From: Arenicola marina
Taxonomy: Eukaryota; Annelida; Polychaeta; Arenicolidae
Direction of reading: 5' to 3'
Length of the DNA stretch: 64,000 nucleotides
Assembly (NCBI GenBank): GCA_964019135.1
Contig: OZ025248.1
Location: 75,398,119-75,462,118, forward strand
Part shown: positions 13,101 through 28,100 of the stretch, in pieces
How the letters are laid out: the number at the start of each line of letters is the position of its first letter
Numbering within the stretch: position 1 is the stretch's first letter
Program-made: the position numbers and the translations under genes
Notes under the pieces: generated by a model
Told to the model about the DNA's origin: nothing
Seen by the model: the letters and a program-made list of their open reading frames with translations, nothing else
The model's database searches: none

Positions 13101-16100
13101 AGACCAGGAGGGGGTCTGTGTGAACAACAGGCGGACAGAGACCAGGATGGGGTCTGTGTGAACCACAGGCGGACAGAGACCAGGAGGGGGTCTGTGTGAA
13201 CCACAGGCGGACAGAGACCAGGAGGGGGTCTGTGTGAACCACAGGCGGACAGAGACCAGGAGGGGGTCTGTGTGAACAACAGGCGGACAGAGACCAGGAG
13301 GGGGTCTGTGTGAACCACAGGCGGACAGAGACCAGGAGGGGGTCTGTGTGAACCACAGGCGGACAGAGACCAGGAGGGGGTCTGTGTGAACCACAGGCGG
13401 ACAGAGACCAGGATGGGGTCTGTGTGAACCACAGGCGGACAGAGACCAGCATGGGGTCTGTGTGAACCACAGGCGGACAGAGACCAGGAGGGGGTCTGTG
13501 TGAACAACAGGCGGACAGAGACCAGGAGGGGGTCTGTGTGAACAACAGGCGGACAGAGACCAGGAGGGGGTCTGCGTGAACCACAGGCGGACAGAGACCA
13601 GGAGGGGGTCTGTGTGAACAACAGGCGGACAGAGACCAGGAGGGGGTCTGTGTGAACAACAGGCGGACAGAGACCAGGAGGGAGTCTGTGTGAACAACAG
13701 GCGGACAGAGACCAGGAGGGGGTCTGTGTGAACAACAGGCGGACAGAGACCAGGATGGGGTCTGTGTGAACCACAGGCGGACAGAGACCAGGAGGGGGTC
13801 TGTGTGAACCACAGGCGGACAGAGACCAGGAGGGGGTCTGTGTGAACCACAGGCGGACAGAGACCAGGAGGGGGTCTGTGTGAACCACAGGCGGACAGAG
13901 ACCAGGATGGGGTCTGTGTGAACCACAGGCGGACAGAGACCAGGATGGGGTCTGTGTGAACCACAGGCGGACAGAGACCAGGAGGGGGTCTGTGTGAACA
14001 ACAGGCGGACAGAGACCAGGAGGGGGTCTGTGTGAACAACAGGCGGACAGAGACCAGGAGGGGGTCTGTGTGAACCACAGGCGGACAGAGACCAGGAGGG
14101 GGTCTGTGTGAACAACAGGCGGACAGAGACCAGGAGGGGGTCTGTGAACAACAGGCGGACGGAGACCAGGAGGGGGTCTGTGTGAACAACAGGCGGACAG
14201 AGATCAGGAGAGGGTCTTTGTGAACAACAGGCGGACAGAGACCAGGAGGGGGTCTGTGTGAACAACAGGCGGACAGAGATCAGGAGGGGGTCTGTGTGAA
14301 CAACAGGCGGACAGAGACCAGGAGAGGGTCTGTGTGAACCACAGGCGGACAGAGACCAGGAGGGGGTCTGTGTGAACAACAGGCGGACAGAGACCAGGAG
14401 GGGGTCTGTGTGAAGTGCAGGCGGACAGAGACCAGGAGGGGGTCTGTGTGAACAAGAGGCGGACAGAGATCAGAAGAGGGGTCTGTGTGAACAACAGGCG
14501 GACAGAGACCAGGAGAGGGTCTGTGTTAACCACAGGCGGACAGAGACCAGGAGGGGGTCTGTGTGAACAACAGGCGGACAGAGACCAGGAGGGGGTCTGT
14601 GCGAACAAGAGGCGGACAGAGACCAGGAGGGGGTCTGTGTGAACCACAGGCGGACAGAGACCAGGAGAGGGTCTGTGTTAACCACAGGCGGACAGAGACC
14701 AGGAGGGGATCTGTGTGAACCACAGGCGGACAGAGACCAGGAGGGGGTCTGTGCGAACAAGAGGCGGACAGAGACCAGGAGGGGGTCTGTGTGAACCACA
14801 GGCGGACAGAAACCAGGAGGGGGTCTGTGTGAACAACAGGCGGACATAGACCAGAAGGGGGTCTGTGTGAACAACAGGCGGACAGAGACCAGGATGGGGT
14901 CTGTGTGAACAACAGGCGGACAGAGACCAGGAGGGGGTCTGTGCGAACAACAGGCGGACAGAGACCAGGAGGGGGTCTGTGTGAACCACAGGCGGACAGA
15001 GACCAGGATGGGGTCTGTGTGAACAACAGGCGGACAGAGACCAGGAGGGGGTCTGTGTGAACAACAGGCGGACAGAGACCAGGATGGGGTCTGTGTGAAC
15101 CACAGGCGGACAGAGACCAGGAGGGGGTCTGTGTGAACCACAGGCGGACAGAGACCAGGAGGGGGTCTGTGTGAACCACAGGCGGACAGAGACCAGGAGG
15201 GGGTCTGTGTGAACAACAGGCGGACAGAGACCAGGAGGGGGTCTGTGTGAACCACAGGCGGACAGAGACCAGGAGGGGGTCTGTGTAAACCACAGGCGGA
15301 CAGAGACCAGGAGGGGGTCTGTGTGAACCACAGGCGGACAGAGACCAGGATGGGGTCTGTGTGAACCACAGGCGGACAGAGACCAGGATGGGGTCTGTGT
15401 GAACCACAGGCGGACAGAGACCAGGAGGGGGTCTGTGTGAACAACAGGCGGACAGAGACCAGGAGGGGGTCTGTGTGAACAACAGGCGGACAGAGACCAG
15501 GAGGGGGTCTGTGTGAACCACAGGCGGACAGAGACCAGGAGGGGGTCTGTGTGAACAACAGGCGGACAGAGACCAGGAGGGGGTCTGTGTGAACAACAAG
15601 CGGACAGAGACCAGGAGGGAGTCTGTGTGAACAACAGGCGGACAGAGACCAGGAGGGGGTCTGTGTGAACAACAGGCGGACAGAGACCAGGATGGGGTCT
15701 GTGTGAACAACAGGCGGACAGAGACCAGAAGGGGGTCTGTGTGAACAACAGGCGGACAGAGACCAGGAGGGGGTCTGTGTTAACAACAGGCGGACAGAGA
15801 CCAGGATGGGGTCTGTGTGAACCACAGGCGGACAGAGACCAGGAGGGGGTCTGTGTGAACCACAGGCGGACAGAGACCAGGAGGGGGTCTGTGTGAACCA
15901 CAGGCGGACAGAGACCAGGAGGGGGTCTGTGTGAACCACAGGCGGACAGAGACCAGGATGGGGTCTGTGTGAACGACAGGCGGACAGAGACCAGGATGGG
16001 GTCTGTGTGAACCACAGGCGGACAGAGACCAGGAGGGGGTCTGTGTGAACAACAGGCGGACAGAGACCAGGAGGGGGTCTGTGTGAACAACAGGCGGACA

Positions 16101-19100
16101 GAGACCAGGAGGGGGTCTGTGTGAACCACAGGCGGACAGAGACCAGGAGGGGGTCTGTGTGAACCACAGGCGGACAGAGACCAGGATGGGGTCTGTGTGA
16201 ACCACAGGCGGACAGAGACCAGGATTGGGTCTGTGTGAACCACAGGCGGACAGAGACCAGGAGGGGGTCTGTGTGAACAACAGGCGGACAGAGACCAGGA
16301 GGGGGTCTGTGTGAACAACAGGCGGACAGAGACCAGGAGGGGGTCTGTGTGAACCACAGGCGGACAGAGACCAGGAGGGGGTCTGTGTGAACAACAGGCG
16401 GACAGAGACCAGGAGGGGGTCTGTGTGAACAACAGGCGGACAGAGACCAGGAGGGGGTCTGTGTGAACAACAGGCGGACAGAGATCAGGAGAGGGTCTTT
16501 GTGAACAACAGGCGGACAGAGACCAGGAGGGGGTCTGTGTGAACAACAGGCGGACAGAGATCAGGAGGGGGTCTGTGTGAACAACAGGCGGACAGAGACC
16601 AGGAGAGGGTCTGTGTGAACCACAGGCGGACAGAGACCAGGAGGGGGTCTGTGTGAACAACAGGCGGACAGAGACCAGGAGGGGGTCTGTGTGAAGTGCA
16701 GGCGGACAGAGACCAGGAGGGGGTCTGTGTGAACCACAGGCGGACAGAGACCAGGAGAGGGTCTGTGTTAACCACAGGCGGACAGAGACCAGGAGGGGAT
16801 CTGTGTGAACCACAGGCGGACAGAGACCAGGAGGGGGTCTGTGCGAACAAGAGGCGGACAGAGACCAGGAGGGGGTCTGTGCGAACAAGAGGCGGACAGA
16901 GACCAGGAGGGGGTCTGTGTGAACCACAGGCGGGCAGAGACCAGGAGAGGGTCTGTGTTAACCACAGGCGGACAGAGACCAGGAGGGGATCTGTGTGAAC
17001 CACAGGCGGACAGAGACCAGGAGGGGGTCTGTGCGAACAAGAGGCGGACAGAGACCAGGAGGGGGTCTGTGTGAACCACAGGCGGAGAGAAACCAGGAGG
17101 GGGTCTGTGTGAACAACAGGCGGACAGAGACCAGAAGGGGGTCTGTGTGAACAACAGGCGGACAGAGACCAGGATGGGGTCTGTGTGAACAACAGGCGGA
17201 CAGAGACCAGGAGGGGGTCTGTGCGAACAACAGGCGGACAGAGACCAGGAGGGGGTCTGTGTGAACCACAGGCGGACAGAGACCAGGAGGGGGTCTGTGT
17301 GAACAACAGGCGGACAGAGACCAGGAGGGGGTCTGTGTGAACAACAGGCGGACAGAGACCAGGATGGGGTCTGTGTGAACCACAGGCGGACAGAGACCAG
17401 GAGGGGGTCTGTGTGAACCACAGGCGGACAGAGACCAGGAGGGGGTCTGTGTGAACCACAGGCGGACAGAGACCAGGAGGGGGTCTGTGTAAACCACAGG
17501 CGGACAGAGACCAGGATGGGGTCTGTGTGAACCACAGGCGGACAGAGACCAGGATGGGGTCTGTGTGAACCACAGGCGGACAGAGACCAGGAGGGGGTCT
17601 GTGTGAACAACAGGCGGACAGAGACCAGGAGGGGGTCTGTGTGAACAACAGGCGGACAGACCCCAGGAGGGGGTCTGTGTGAACCACAGGCGGACAGAGA
17701 CCAGGAGGGGGTCTGTGTGAACAACAGGCGGACAGAGACCAGGAGGGGGTCTGTGTGAACAACAAGCGGACAGAGACCAGGAGGGAGTTTGTGTGAACAA
17801 CAGGCGGACAGAGACCAGGAGGGGGTCTGTGTGAACAACAGGCGGACAGAGACCAGGATGGGGTCTGTGTGAACAACAGGCGGACAGAGACCAGAAGGGG
17901 GTCTGTGCGAACAACAGGCGGACAGAGACCAGGAGGGGGTCTGTGTTAACAACAGGCGGACAGAGACCAGCATGGGGTCTGTGTGAACCACAGGCGGACA
18001 GAGACCAGGAGGGGGTCTGTGTGAACCACAGGCGGACAGAGACCAGGAGGGGGTCTGTGTGAACCACAGGCGGACAGAGACCAGGAGGGGGTCTGTGTGA
18101 ACCACAGGCGGACAGAGACCAGGATGGGTTCTGTGTGAACGACAGGCGGACAGAGACCAGGATGGGGTCTGTGTGAACCACAGGCGGACAGAGACCAGGA
18201 GGGGGTCTGTGTGAACAACAGGCGGACAGAGACCAGGAGGGGGTCTGTGTGAACAACAGGCGGACAGAGACCAGGAGGGGGTCTGTGTGAACCACAGGCG
18301 GACAGAGACCAGGAGGGGGTCTGTGTGAACAACAGGCGGACAGAGACCAGGAGGGGGTCTGTGTGAACAACAGGCGGACAGAGACCAGGAGGAGGTCTGT
18401 GTGAACAACAGGCGGACAGAAATCAGGAGAGGGTCTTTGTGAACCACAGGCGGACAGAGACCGGGAGGGGGTCTGTGTGAACCACAGGCGGACAGAGATC
18501 AGGAGGGGGTCTGTGTGAACAACAGGCGGACAGAGACCAGGAGAGGGTCTGTGTGAACCACAGGCGGACAGAGACCAGGAGGGGGTCTGTGTGAATAACA
18601 GGCGGACAGAGACCAGGAGGGGGTCTGTGTGAAGTGCAGGCGGACAGAGACCAGGAGGGGGTCTGTGTGAACAAGAGGCGGACAGAGATCAGAAGAGGGG
18701 TCTGTGTGAACAACAGGCGGACAGAGACCAGGAGAGGGTCTGTGTTAACCACAGGCGGACAGAGACCAGGAGGGGGTCTGTGTGAACAACAGGCGGACAG
18801 AGACCAGGAGGGGGTCTGTGTGAACCACAGGCGGACAGAGACCAGGAGGGGGTCTGTGTGAACAACAGGCGGACAGAGACCAGGAGGGGGTCTGTGTGAA
18901 CAACAGGCGGACAGAGACCAGGAGGGGGTCTGTGCGAACAACAGGCGGACAGAGACCAGGAGGGGGTCTGTGTGAACCACAGGCGGACAGAGACCAGGAG
19001 GGGGTCTGTGTGAACCACAGGCGGACAGAGACCAGGAGGGGGTCTGTGTGAACAACAGGCGGACAGAGACCAGGAGGGGGTCTGTGTGAACCACAGGCGG

Positions 19101-22100
19101 ACAGAGACCAGGAGGGGGTCTGTGTAAACCACAGGCGGACAGAGACCAGGAGGGGGTCTGTGTGAACCACAGGCGGACAGAGACCAGGATGGGGTCTGTG
19201 TGAACCACAGGCGGACAGATACCAGGATGGGGTCTGTGTGAACCACAGGCGGACAGAGACCAGGAGGGGGTCTGTGTGAACAACAGGCGGACAGAGACCA
19301 GGAGGGGGTCTGTGTGAACAACAGGCGGACAGAGACCAGGAGGGGGTCTGTGTGAACCACAGGCGGACAGAGACCAGGAGGGGGTCTGTGTGAACAACAG
19401 GCGGACAGAGACCAGGAGGGGGTCTGTGTGAACAACAAGCGGACAGAGACCAGGAGGGAGTCTGTGTGAACAACAGGCGGACAGAGACCAGGAGGGGGTC
19501 TGTGTGAACAACAGGCGGACAGAGACCAGGATGGGGTCTGTGTGAACAACAGGCGGACAGAGACCAGAAGGGGGTCTGTGTGAACAACAGGCGGACAGAG
19601 ACCAGGAGGGGGTCTGTGTTAACAACAGGCGGACAGAGACCAGGATGGGGTCTGTGTGAACCACAGGCGGACAGAGACCAGGAGGGGGTCTGTGTGAACC
19701 ACAGGCGGACAGAGACCAGGAGGGGGTCTGTGTGAACCACAGGCGGACAGAGACCAGGCGGGGGTCTGTGTGAACCACAGGCGGACAGAGACCAGCATGG
19801 GGTCTGTGTGAACAACAGGCGGACAGAAATCAGGAGAGGGTCTTTGTGAACCACAGGCGGACAGAGACCGGGAGGGGGTCTGTGTGAACCACAGGCGGAC
19901 AGAGACCAGGAGGGGGTCTGTGTGAACCACAGGCGGACAGAGACCAGGATGGGTTCTGTGTGAACGACAGGCGGACAGAGACCAGGATGGGGTCTGTGTG
20001 AACCACAGGCGGACAGAGACCAGGAGGGGGTCTGTGTGAACAACAGGCGGACAGAGACCAGGAGGGGGTCTGTGTGAACAACAGGCGGACAGAGACCAGG
20101 AGGGGGTCTGTGTGAACCACAGGCGGACAGAGACCAGGAGGGGGTCTGTGTGAACAACAGGCGGACAGAGACCAGGAGGGGGTCTGTGTGAACAACAGGC
20201 GGACAGAGACCAGGAGGAGGTCTGTGTGAACAACAGGCGGACAGAAATCAGGAGAGGGTCTTTGTGAACCACAGGCGGACAGAGACCGGGAGGGGGTCTG
20301 TGTGAACCACAGGCGGACAGAGATCAGGAGGGGGTCTGTGTGAACAACAGGCGGACAGAGACCAGGAGAGGGTCTGTGTGAACCACAGGCGGACAGAGAC
20401 CAGGAGGGGGTCTGTGTGAATAACAGGCGGACAGAGACCAGGAGGGGGTCTGTGTGAAGTGCAGGCGGACAGAGACCAGGAGGGGGTCTGTGTGAACAAG
20501 AGGCGGACAGAGATCAGAAGAGGGGTCTGTGTGAACAACAGGCGGACAGAGACCAGGAGAGGGTCTGTGTTAACCACAGGCGGACAGAGACCAGGAGGGG
20601 GTCTGTGTGAACAACAGGCGGACAGAGACCAGGAGGGGGTCTGTGTGAACCACAGGCGGACAGAGACCAGGAGGGGGTCTGTGTGAACAACAGGCGGACA
20701 GAGACCAGGAGGGGGTCTGTGTGAACAACAGGCGGACAGAGACCAGGAGGGGGTCTGTGCGAACAACAGGCGGACAGAGACCAGGAGGGGGTCTGTGTGA
20801 ACCACAGGCGGACAGAGACCAGGAGGGGGTCTGTGTGAACCACAGGCGGACAGAGACCAGGAGGGGGTCTGTGTGAACAACAGGCGGACAGAGACCAGGA
20901 GGGGGTCTGTGTGAACCACAGGCGGACAGAGACCAGGAGGGGGTCTGTGTGAACAACAGGCGGACAGAGACCAGGAGGGAGTCTGTGTGAACAACAGGCG
21001 GACAGAGACCAGGAGGGGGTCTGTGTGAACAACAGGCGGACAGAGACCAGGATGGGGTCTGTGTGAACAACAGGCGGACAGAGACCAGAAGGGGGTCTGT
21101 GTGAACAACAGGCGGACAGAGACCAGGAGGGGGTCTGTGTTAACAACAGGCGGACAGAGACCAGGATGGGGTCTGTGTGAACCACAGGCGGACAGAGACC
21201 AGGAGGGGGTCTGTGTGAACCACAGGCGGACAGAGACCAGGAGGGGGTCTGTGTGAACCACAGGCGGACAGAGACCAGGCGGGGGTCTGTGTGAACCACA
21301 GGCGGACAGAGACCAGGATGGGGTCTGTGTGAACGACAGGCGGACAGAGACCAGGATGGGGTCTGTGTGAACCACAGGCGGACAGAGACCAGGAGGGGGT
21401 CCGTGTGAACAACAGGCGGACAGAGACCAGGAGGGGGTCTGTGTGAACAACAGGCGGACAGAGACCAGGAGGGGGTCTGTGTGAACCACAGGCGGACAGA
21501 GACCAGGAGGGGGTCTGTGTGAACAACAGGCGGACAGAGACCAGGAGGGGGTCTGTGTGAACAACAGGCGGACAGAGACCAGGAGGAGGTCTGTGTGAAC
21601 AACAGGCGGACAGAAATCAGGAGAGGGTCTTTGTGAACCACAGGCGGACAGAGACCGGGAGGGGGTCTGTGTGAACCACAGGCGGACAGAGATCAGGAGG
21701 GGGTCTGTGTGAACAACAGGCGGACAGAGACCAGGAGAGGGTCTGTGTGAACCACAGGCGGACAGAGACCAGGAGGGGGTCTGTGGGAATAACAGGCGGA
21801 CAGAGACCAGGAGGGGGTCTGTGTGAAGTGCAGGCGGACAGAGACCAGGAGGGGGTCTGTGTGAACAAGAGGCGGACAGAGATCAGAAGAGGGGTCTGTG
21901 TGAACAACAGGCGGACAGAGACCAGGAGAGGGTCTGTGTTAACCACAGGCGGACAGAGACCAGGAGGGGGTCTGTGTGAACAACAGGCGGACAGAGACCA
22001 GGAGGGGGTCTGTGCGAACAAGAGGCGGACAGAGACCAGGAGGGGGTCTGTGTGAACAACAGGCGGACAGAGACCAGGAGGGGGTCTGTGTGAACAACAG

Positions 22101-25100
22101 GCGGACAGAGACCAGGAGGGGGTCTGTGTGAACAACAGGCGGACAGAGACCAGGATGGGGTCTGTGTGAACCACAGGCGGACAGAGACCAGGAGGGGGTC
22201 TGTGTGAACCACAGGCGGACAGAGACCAGGAGGGGGTCTGTGTGAACCACAGGCGGACAGAGACCAGGAGGGGGTCTGTGTGAACAACAGGCGGACAGAG
22301 ACCAGGAGGGGGTCTGTGTGAACCACAGGCGGACAGAGACCAGGAGGGGGTCTGTGTGAACCACAGGCGGACAGAGACCAGGAGGGGGTCTGTGTGAACC
22401 ACAGGCGGACAGAGACCAGGATGGGGTCTGTGTGAACCACAGGCGGACAGAGACCAGGATGGGGTCTGTGTGAACCACAGGCGGACAGAGACCAGGAGGG
22501 GGTCTGTGTGAACAACAGGCGGACAGAGACCAGGAGGGGGTCTGTGTGAACAACAGGCGGACAGAGACCAGGAGGGGGTCTGTGTGAACCACAGGCGGAC
22601 AGAGACCAGGAGGGGGTCTGTGTGAACAACAGGCGGACAGAGACCAGGAGGGGGTCTGTGTGAACAACAGGCGGACAGAGACCAGGAGGGAGTCTGTGTG
22701 AACAACAGGCGGACAGAGACCAGGAGGGGGTCTGTGTGAACAACAGGCGGACAGAGACCAGGATGGGGTCTGTGTGAACAACAGGCGGACAGAGACCAGA
22801 AGGGGGTCTGTGTGAACAACAGGCGGACAGAGACCAGGAGGGGGTCTGTGTGAACAACAGGCGGACAGAGACCAGGATGGGGTCTGTGTGAACCACAGGC
22901 GGACAGAGACCAGGAGGGGATCTGTGTGAACCACAGGCGGACAGAGACCAGGAGGGAGTCTGTGTGAACCACAGGCGGACAGAGACCAGGAGGGGGTCTG
23001 TGTGAACAACAGGCGGACAGACCAGGAGGGGGTCTGTGTGAACAACAGGCGGACAGAGACCAGGATGGGGTCTGTGTGAACCACAGGCGGACAGAGACCA
23101 GGAGGGGGTCTGTGTGAACCACAGGCGGACAGAGACCAGGAGGGGGTCTGTGTGAACCACAGGCGGACAGAGACCAGGAGGGGGTCTGTGTGAACCACAG
23201 GCGGACAGAGACCAGCATGGGGTCTGTGTGAACCACAGGCGGACAGAGACCAGGATTGGGTCTGTGTGAACCACAGGCGGACAGAGACCAGGAGGGGGTC
23301 TGTGTGAACAACAGGCGGACAGAGACCAGGAGGGGGTCTGTGTGAACAACAGGCGGACAGAGACCAGGAGGGGGTCTGCGTGAACCACAGGCGGACAGAG
23401 ACCAGGAGGGGGTCTGTGTGAACAACAGGCGGACAGAGACCAGGAGGGGGTCTGTGTGAACAACAGGCGGACAGAGACCAGGGGGGAGTCTGTGTGAACA
23501 ACAGGCGGACAGAGACCAGGAGGGGGTCTGTGTGAACAACAGGCGGACAGAGACCTGGATGGGGTCTGTGTGAACCACAGGCGGACAGAGACCAGGAGGG
23601 GGTCTGTGTGAACAACAGGCGGACAGAGACCAGGAGGGGGTCTGTGTGAACAACAGGCGGACAGAGACCAGGAGGGGGTCTGTGTGAACCACAGGCGGAC
23701 AGAGACCAGGAGGGGGTCTGTGTGAACAACAGGCGGACAGAGACCAGGAGGGGGTCTGTGTGAACAACAAGCGGACAGAGACCAGGAGGGAGTCTGTGTG
23801 AACAACAGGCGGACAGAGACCAGGAGGGGGTCTGTGTGAACAACAGGCGGACAGAGACCAGGATGGGGTCTGTGTGAACAACAGGCGGACAGAGACCAGA
23901 AGGGGGTCTGTGTGAACAACAGGCGGACAGAGACCAGGAGGGGGTCTGTGTTAACAACAGGCGGACAGAGACCAGGATGGGGTCTGTGTGAACCACAGGC
24001 GGACAGAGACCAGGAGGGGGTCTGTGTGAACCACAGGCGGACAGAGACCAGGAGGGGGTCTGTGTGAACCACAGGCGGACAGAGACCAGGAGGGGGTCTG
24101 TGTGAACCACAGGCGGACAGAGACCAGGATGGGGTCTGTGTGAACGACAGGCGGACAGAGACCAGGATGGGGTCTGTGTGAACCACAGGCGGACAGAGAC
24201 CAGGAGGGGGTCCGTGTGAACAACAGGCGGACAGAGACCAGGAGGGGGTCTGTGTGAACAACAGGCGGACAGAGACCAGGAGGGGGTCTGTGTGAACCAC
24301 AGGCGGACAGAGACCAGGAGGGGGTCTGTGTGAACAACAGGCGGACAGAGACCAGGAGGGGGTCTGTGTGAACAACAGGCGGACAGAGACCAGGAGGAGG
24401 TCTGTGTGAACAACAGGCGGACAGAAATCAGGAGAGGGTCTTTGTGAACCACAGGCGGACAGAGACCGGGAGGGGGTCTGTGTGAACCACAGGCGGACAG
24501 AGATCAGGAGGGGGTCTGTGTGAACAACAGGCGGACAGAGACCAGGAGAGGGTCTGTGTGAACCACAGGCGGACAGAGACCAGGAGGGGGTCTGTGGGAA
24601 TAACAGGCGGACAGAGACCAGGAGGGGGTCTGTGTGAAGTGCAGGCGGACAGAGACCAGGAGGGGGTCTGTGTGAACAAGAGGCGGACAGAGATCAGAAG
24701 AGGGGTCTGTGTGAACAACAGGCGGACAGAGACCAGGAGAGGGTCTGTGTTAACCACAGGCGGACAGAGACCAGGAGGGGGTCTGTGTGAACAACAGGCG
24801 GACAGAGACCAGGAGGGGGTCTGTGCGAACAAGAGGCGGACAGAGACCAGGAGGGGGTCTGTGTGAACAACAGGCGGACAGAGACCAGGAGGGGGTCTGT
24901 GTGAACAACAGGTGGACAGAGACCAGGAGGGGGTCTGTGTGAACAACAGGCGGACAGAGACCAGGATGGGGTCTGTGTGAACCACAGGCGGACAGAGACC
25001 AGGAGGGGGTCTGTGTGAACCACAGGCGGACAGAGACCAGGAGGGGGTCTGTGTGAACCACAGGCGGACAGAGACCAGGAGGGGGTCTGTGTGAACAACA

Positions 25101-28100
25101 GGCGGACAGAGACCAGGAGGGGGTCTGTGTGAACCACAGGCGGACAGAGACCAGGAGGGGGTCTGTGTGAACCACAGGCGGACAGAGACCAGGAGGGGGT
25201 CTGTGTGAACCACAGGCGGACAGAGACCAGGATGGGGTCTGTGTGAACCACAGGCGGACAGAGACCAGGATGGGGTCTGTGTGAACCACAGGCGGACAGA
25301 GACCAGGAGGGGGTCTGTGTGAACAACAGGCGGACAGAGACCAGGAGGGGGTCTGTGTGAACAACAGGCGGACAGAGACCAGGAGGGGGTCTGTGTGAAC
25401 CACAGGCGGACAGAGACCAGGAGGGGGTCTGTGTGAACAACAGGCGGACAGAGACCAGGAGGGGGTCTGTGTGAACAACAGGCGGACAGAGACCAGGAGG
25501 GAGTCTGTGTGAACAACAGGCGGACAGAGACCAGGAGGGGGTCTGTGTGAACAACAGGCGGACAGAGACCAGGATGGGGTCTGTGTGAACAACAGGCGGA
25601 CAGAGACCAGAAGGGGGTCTGTGTGAACAACAGGCGGACAGAGACCAGGAGGGGGTCTGTGTGAACAACAGGCGGACAGAGACCAGGATGGGGTCTGTGT
25701 GAACCACAGGCGGACAGAGACCAGGAGGGGATCTGTGTGAACCACAGGCGGACAGAGACCAGGAGGGAGTCTGTGTGAACCACAGGCGGACAGAGACCAG
25801 GAGGGGGTCTGTGTGAACAACAGGCGGACAGACCAGGAGGGGGTCTGTGTGAACAACAGGCGGACAGAGACCAGGATGGGGTCTGTGTGAACCACAGGCG
25901 GACAGAGACCAGGAGGGGGTCTGTGTGAACCACAGGCGGACAGAGACCAGGAGGGGGTCTGTGTGAACCACAGGCGGACAGAGACCAGGAGGGGGTCTGT
26001 GTGAACCACAGGCGGACAGAGACCAGCATGGGGTCTGTGTGAACCACAGGCGGACAGAGACCAGGATTGGGTCTGTGTGAACCACAGGCGGACAGAGACC
26101 AGGAGGGGGTCTGTGTGAACAACAGGCGGACAGAGACCAGGAGGGGGTCTGTGTGAACAACAGGCGGACAGAGACCAGGAGGGGGTCTGCGTGAACCACA
26201 GGCGGACAGAGACCAGGAGGGGGTCTGTGTGAACAACAGGCGGACAGAGACCAGGAGGGGGTCTGTGTGAACAACAGGCGGACAGAGACCAGGGGGGAGT
26301 CTGTGTGAACAACAGGCGGACAGAGACCAGGAGGGGGTCTGTGTGAACAACAGGCGGACAGAGACCTGGATGGGGTCTGTGTGAACAACAGGCGGACAGA
26401 GACCAGAAGGGGGTCTGTGTGAACAACAGGCGGACAGAGACCAGGAGGGGGTCTGTGTGAACAACAGGCGGACAGAGACCAGGATGGGGTCTGTGTGAAC
26501 CACAGGCGGACAGAGACCAGGAGGGGGTCTGTGTGAACCACAGGCGGACAGAGACCAGGAAGGAGTCTGTGTGAACCACAGGCGGACAGAGACCAGGAAC
26601 GGGTCTGTGTGAACAACAGGCGGACAGACCAGGAGGGGGTCTGTGTGAACCACAGGCGGACAGAGACCAGGAGGGGGTCTGTGTGAACAACAGGCGGACA
26701 GAGACCTGGAGGGGGTCTGTGTGAACCACAGGCGGACAGAGACCAGGAGGGAGTCTGTGTGAACAACAGGCGGACAGAGACCAGGATGGGGTCTGTGTGA
26801 ACCACAGGCGGACAGAGACCAGGAGAGAGTCTGTGTGAACAACAGGCGGACAGAGACCTGGGGGGGGTCTGTGTGAACAACAGGCGGACAGAGACCTGGA
26901 GGGAGTCTGTGTGAACCACAGGCGGACAGAGACCAGGAGAGGGTCTGTGTGAACAACAGGCGGACAGAGACCTGGAGGGAGTCTGTGTGAACAACATGCG
27001 GACAGAGACCAGGAGGGGGTCTGTGTGAACAACAGGCGGACAGAGACCTGGAGGGAGTCTGTGTGAACAACAGGCGGACAGAGACCAGGAGGGGGTATGT
27101 GTGAACAACAGGCGGACAGAGACCTGGAGGGGTCTGTGTGAACAACAGGCGGACAGAGACCAGGAGGGGGTCTGTGTGAACCACAGGCGGACAGAGACCA
27201 GGAGGGGGCCTGTGTGAACCACAGGCGGACAGAGATCAGGAGGGGGGTCTGTGTGAATAACAGGCGGACAGAGACCAGGAGAGGGTCTGTGTAAACCACA
27301 GGCGGGCAGAGACCAGGATGGGGTCTGTGTGAACAACAGGCGGGCAGAGACCAGGAGGGGGTCTGTGTGAACCACAGGCGGACAGAGACCAGGAGGGGGT
27401 CTGTGTGAACCACAGGCGGACAGAGACCAGGATGGGGTCTGTGTGAACGACAGGCGGACAGAGACCAGGATGGGGTCTGTGTGAACCACAGGCGGACAGA
27501 GACCAGGAGGGGGTCCGTGTGAACAACAGGCGGACAGAGACCAGGAGGGGGTCTGTGTGAACAACAGGCGGACAGAGACCAGGAGGGGGTCTGTGTGAAC
27601 CACAGGCGGACAGAGACCAGGAGGGGGTCTGTGTGAACAACAGGCGGACAGAGACCAGGAGGGGGTCTGTGTGAACAACAGGCGGACAGAGACCAGGAGG
27701 AGGTCTGTGTGAACAACAGGCGGACAGAAATCAGGAGAGGGTCTTTGTGAACCACAGGCGGACAGAGACCGGGAGGGGGTCTGTGTGAACCACAGGCGGA
27801 CAGAGATCAGGAGGGGGTCTGTGTGAACAACAGGCGGACAGAGACCAGGAGAGGGTCTGTGTGAACCACAGGCGGACAGAGACCAGGAGGGGGTCTGTGT
27901 GAATAACAGGCGGACAGAGACCAGGAGCGGGTCTGTGTGAAGTGCAGGCGGACAGAGACCAGGAGGGGGTCTGTGTGAACAAGAGGCGGACAGAGATCAG
28001 AAGAGGGGTCTGTGTGAACAACAGGCGGACAGAGACCAGGAGAGGGTCTGTGTTAACCACAGGCGGACAGAGACCAGGAGGGGGTCTGTGTGAACAACAG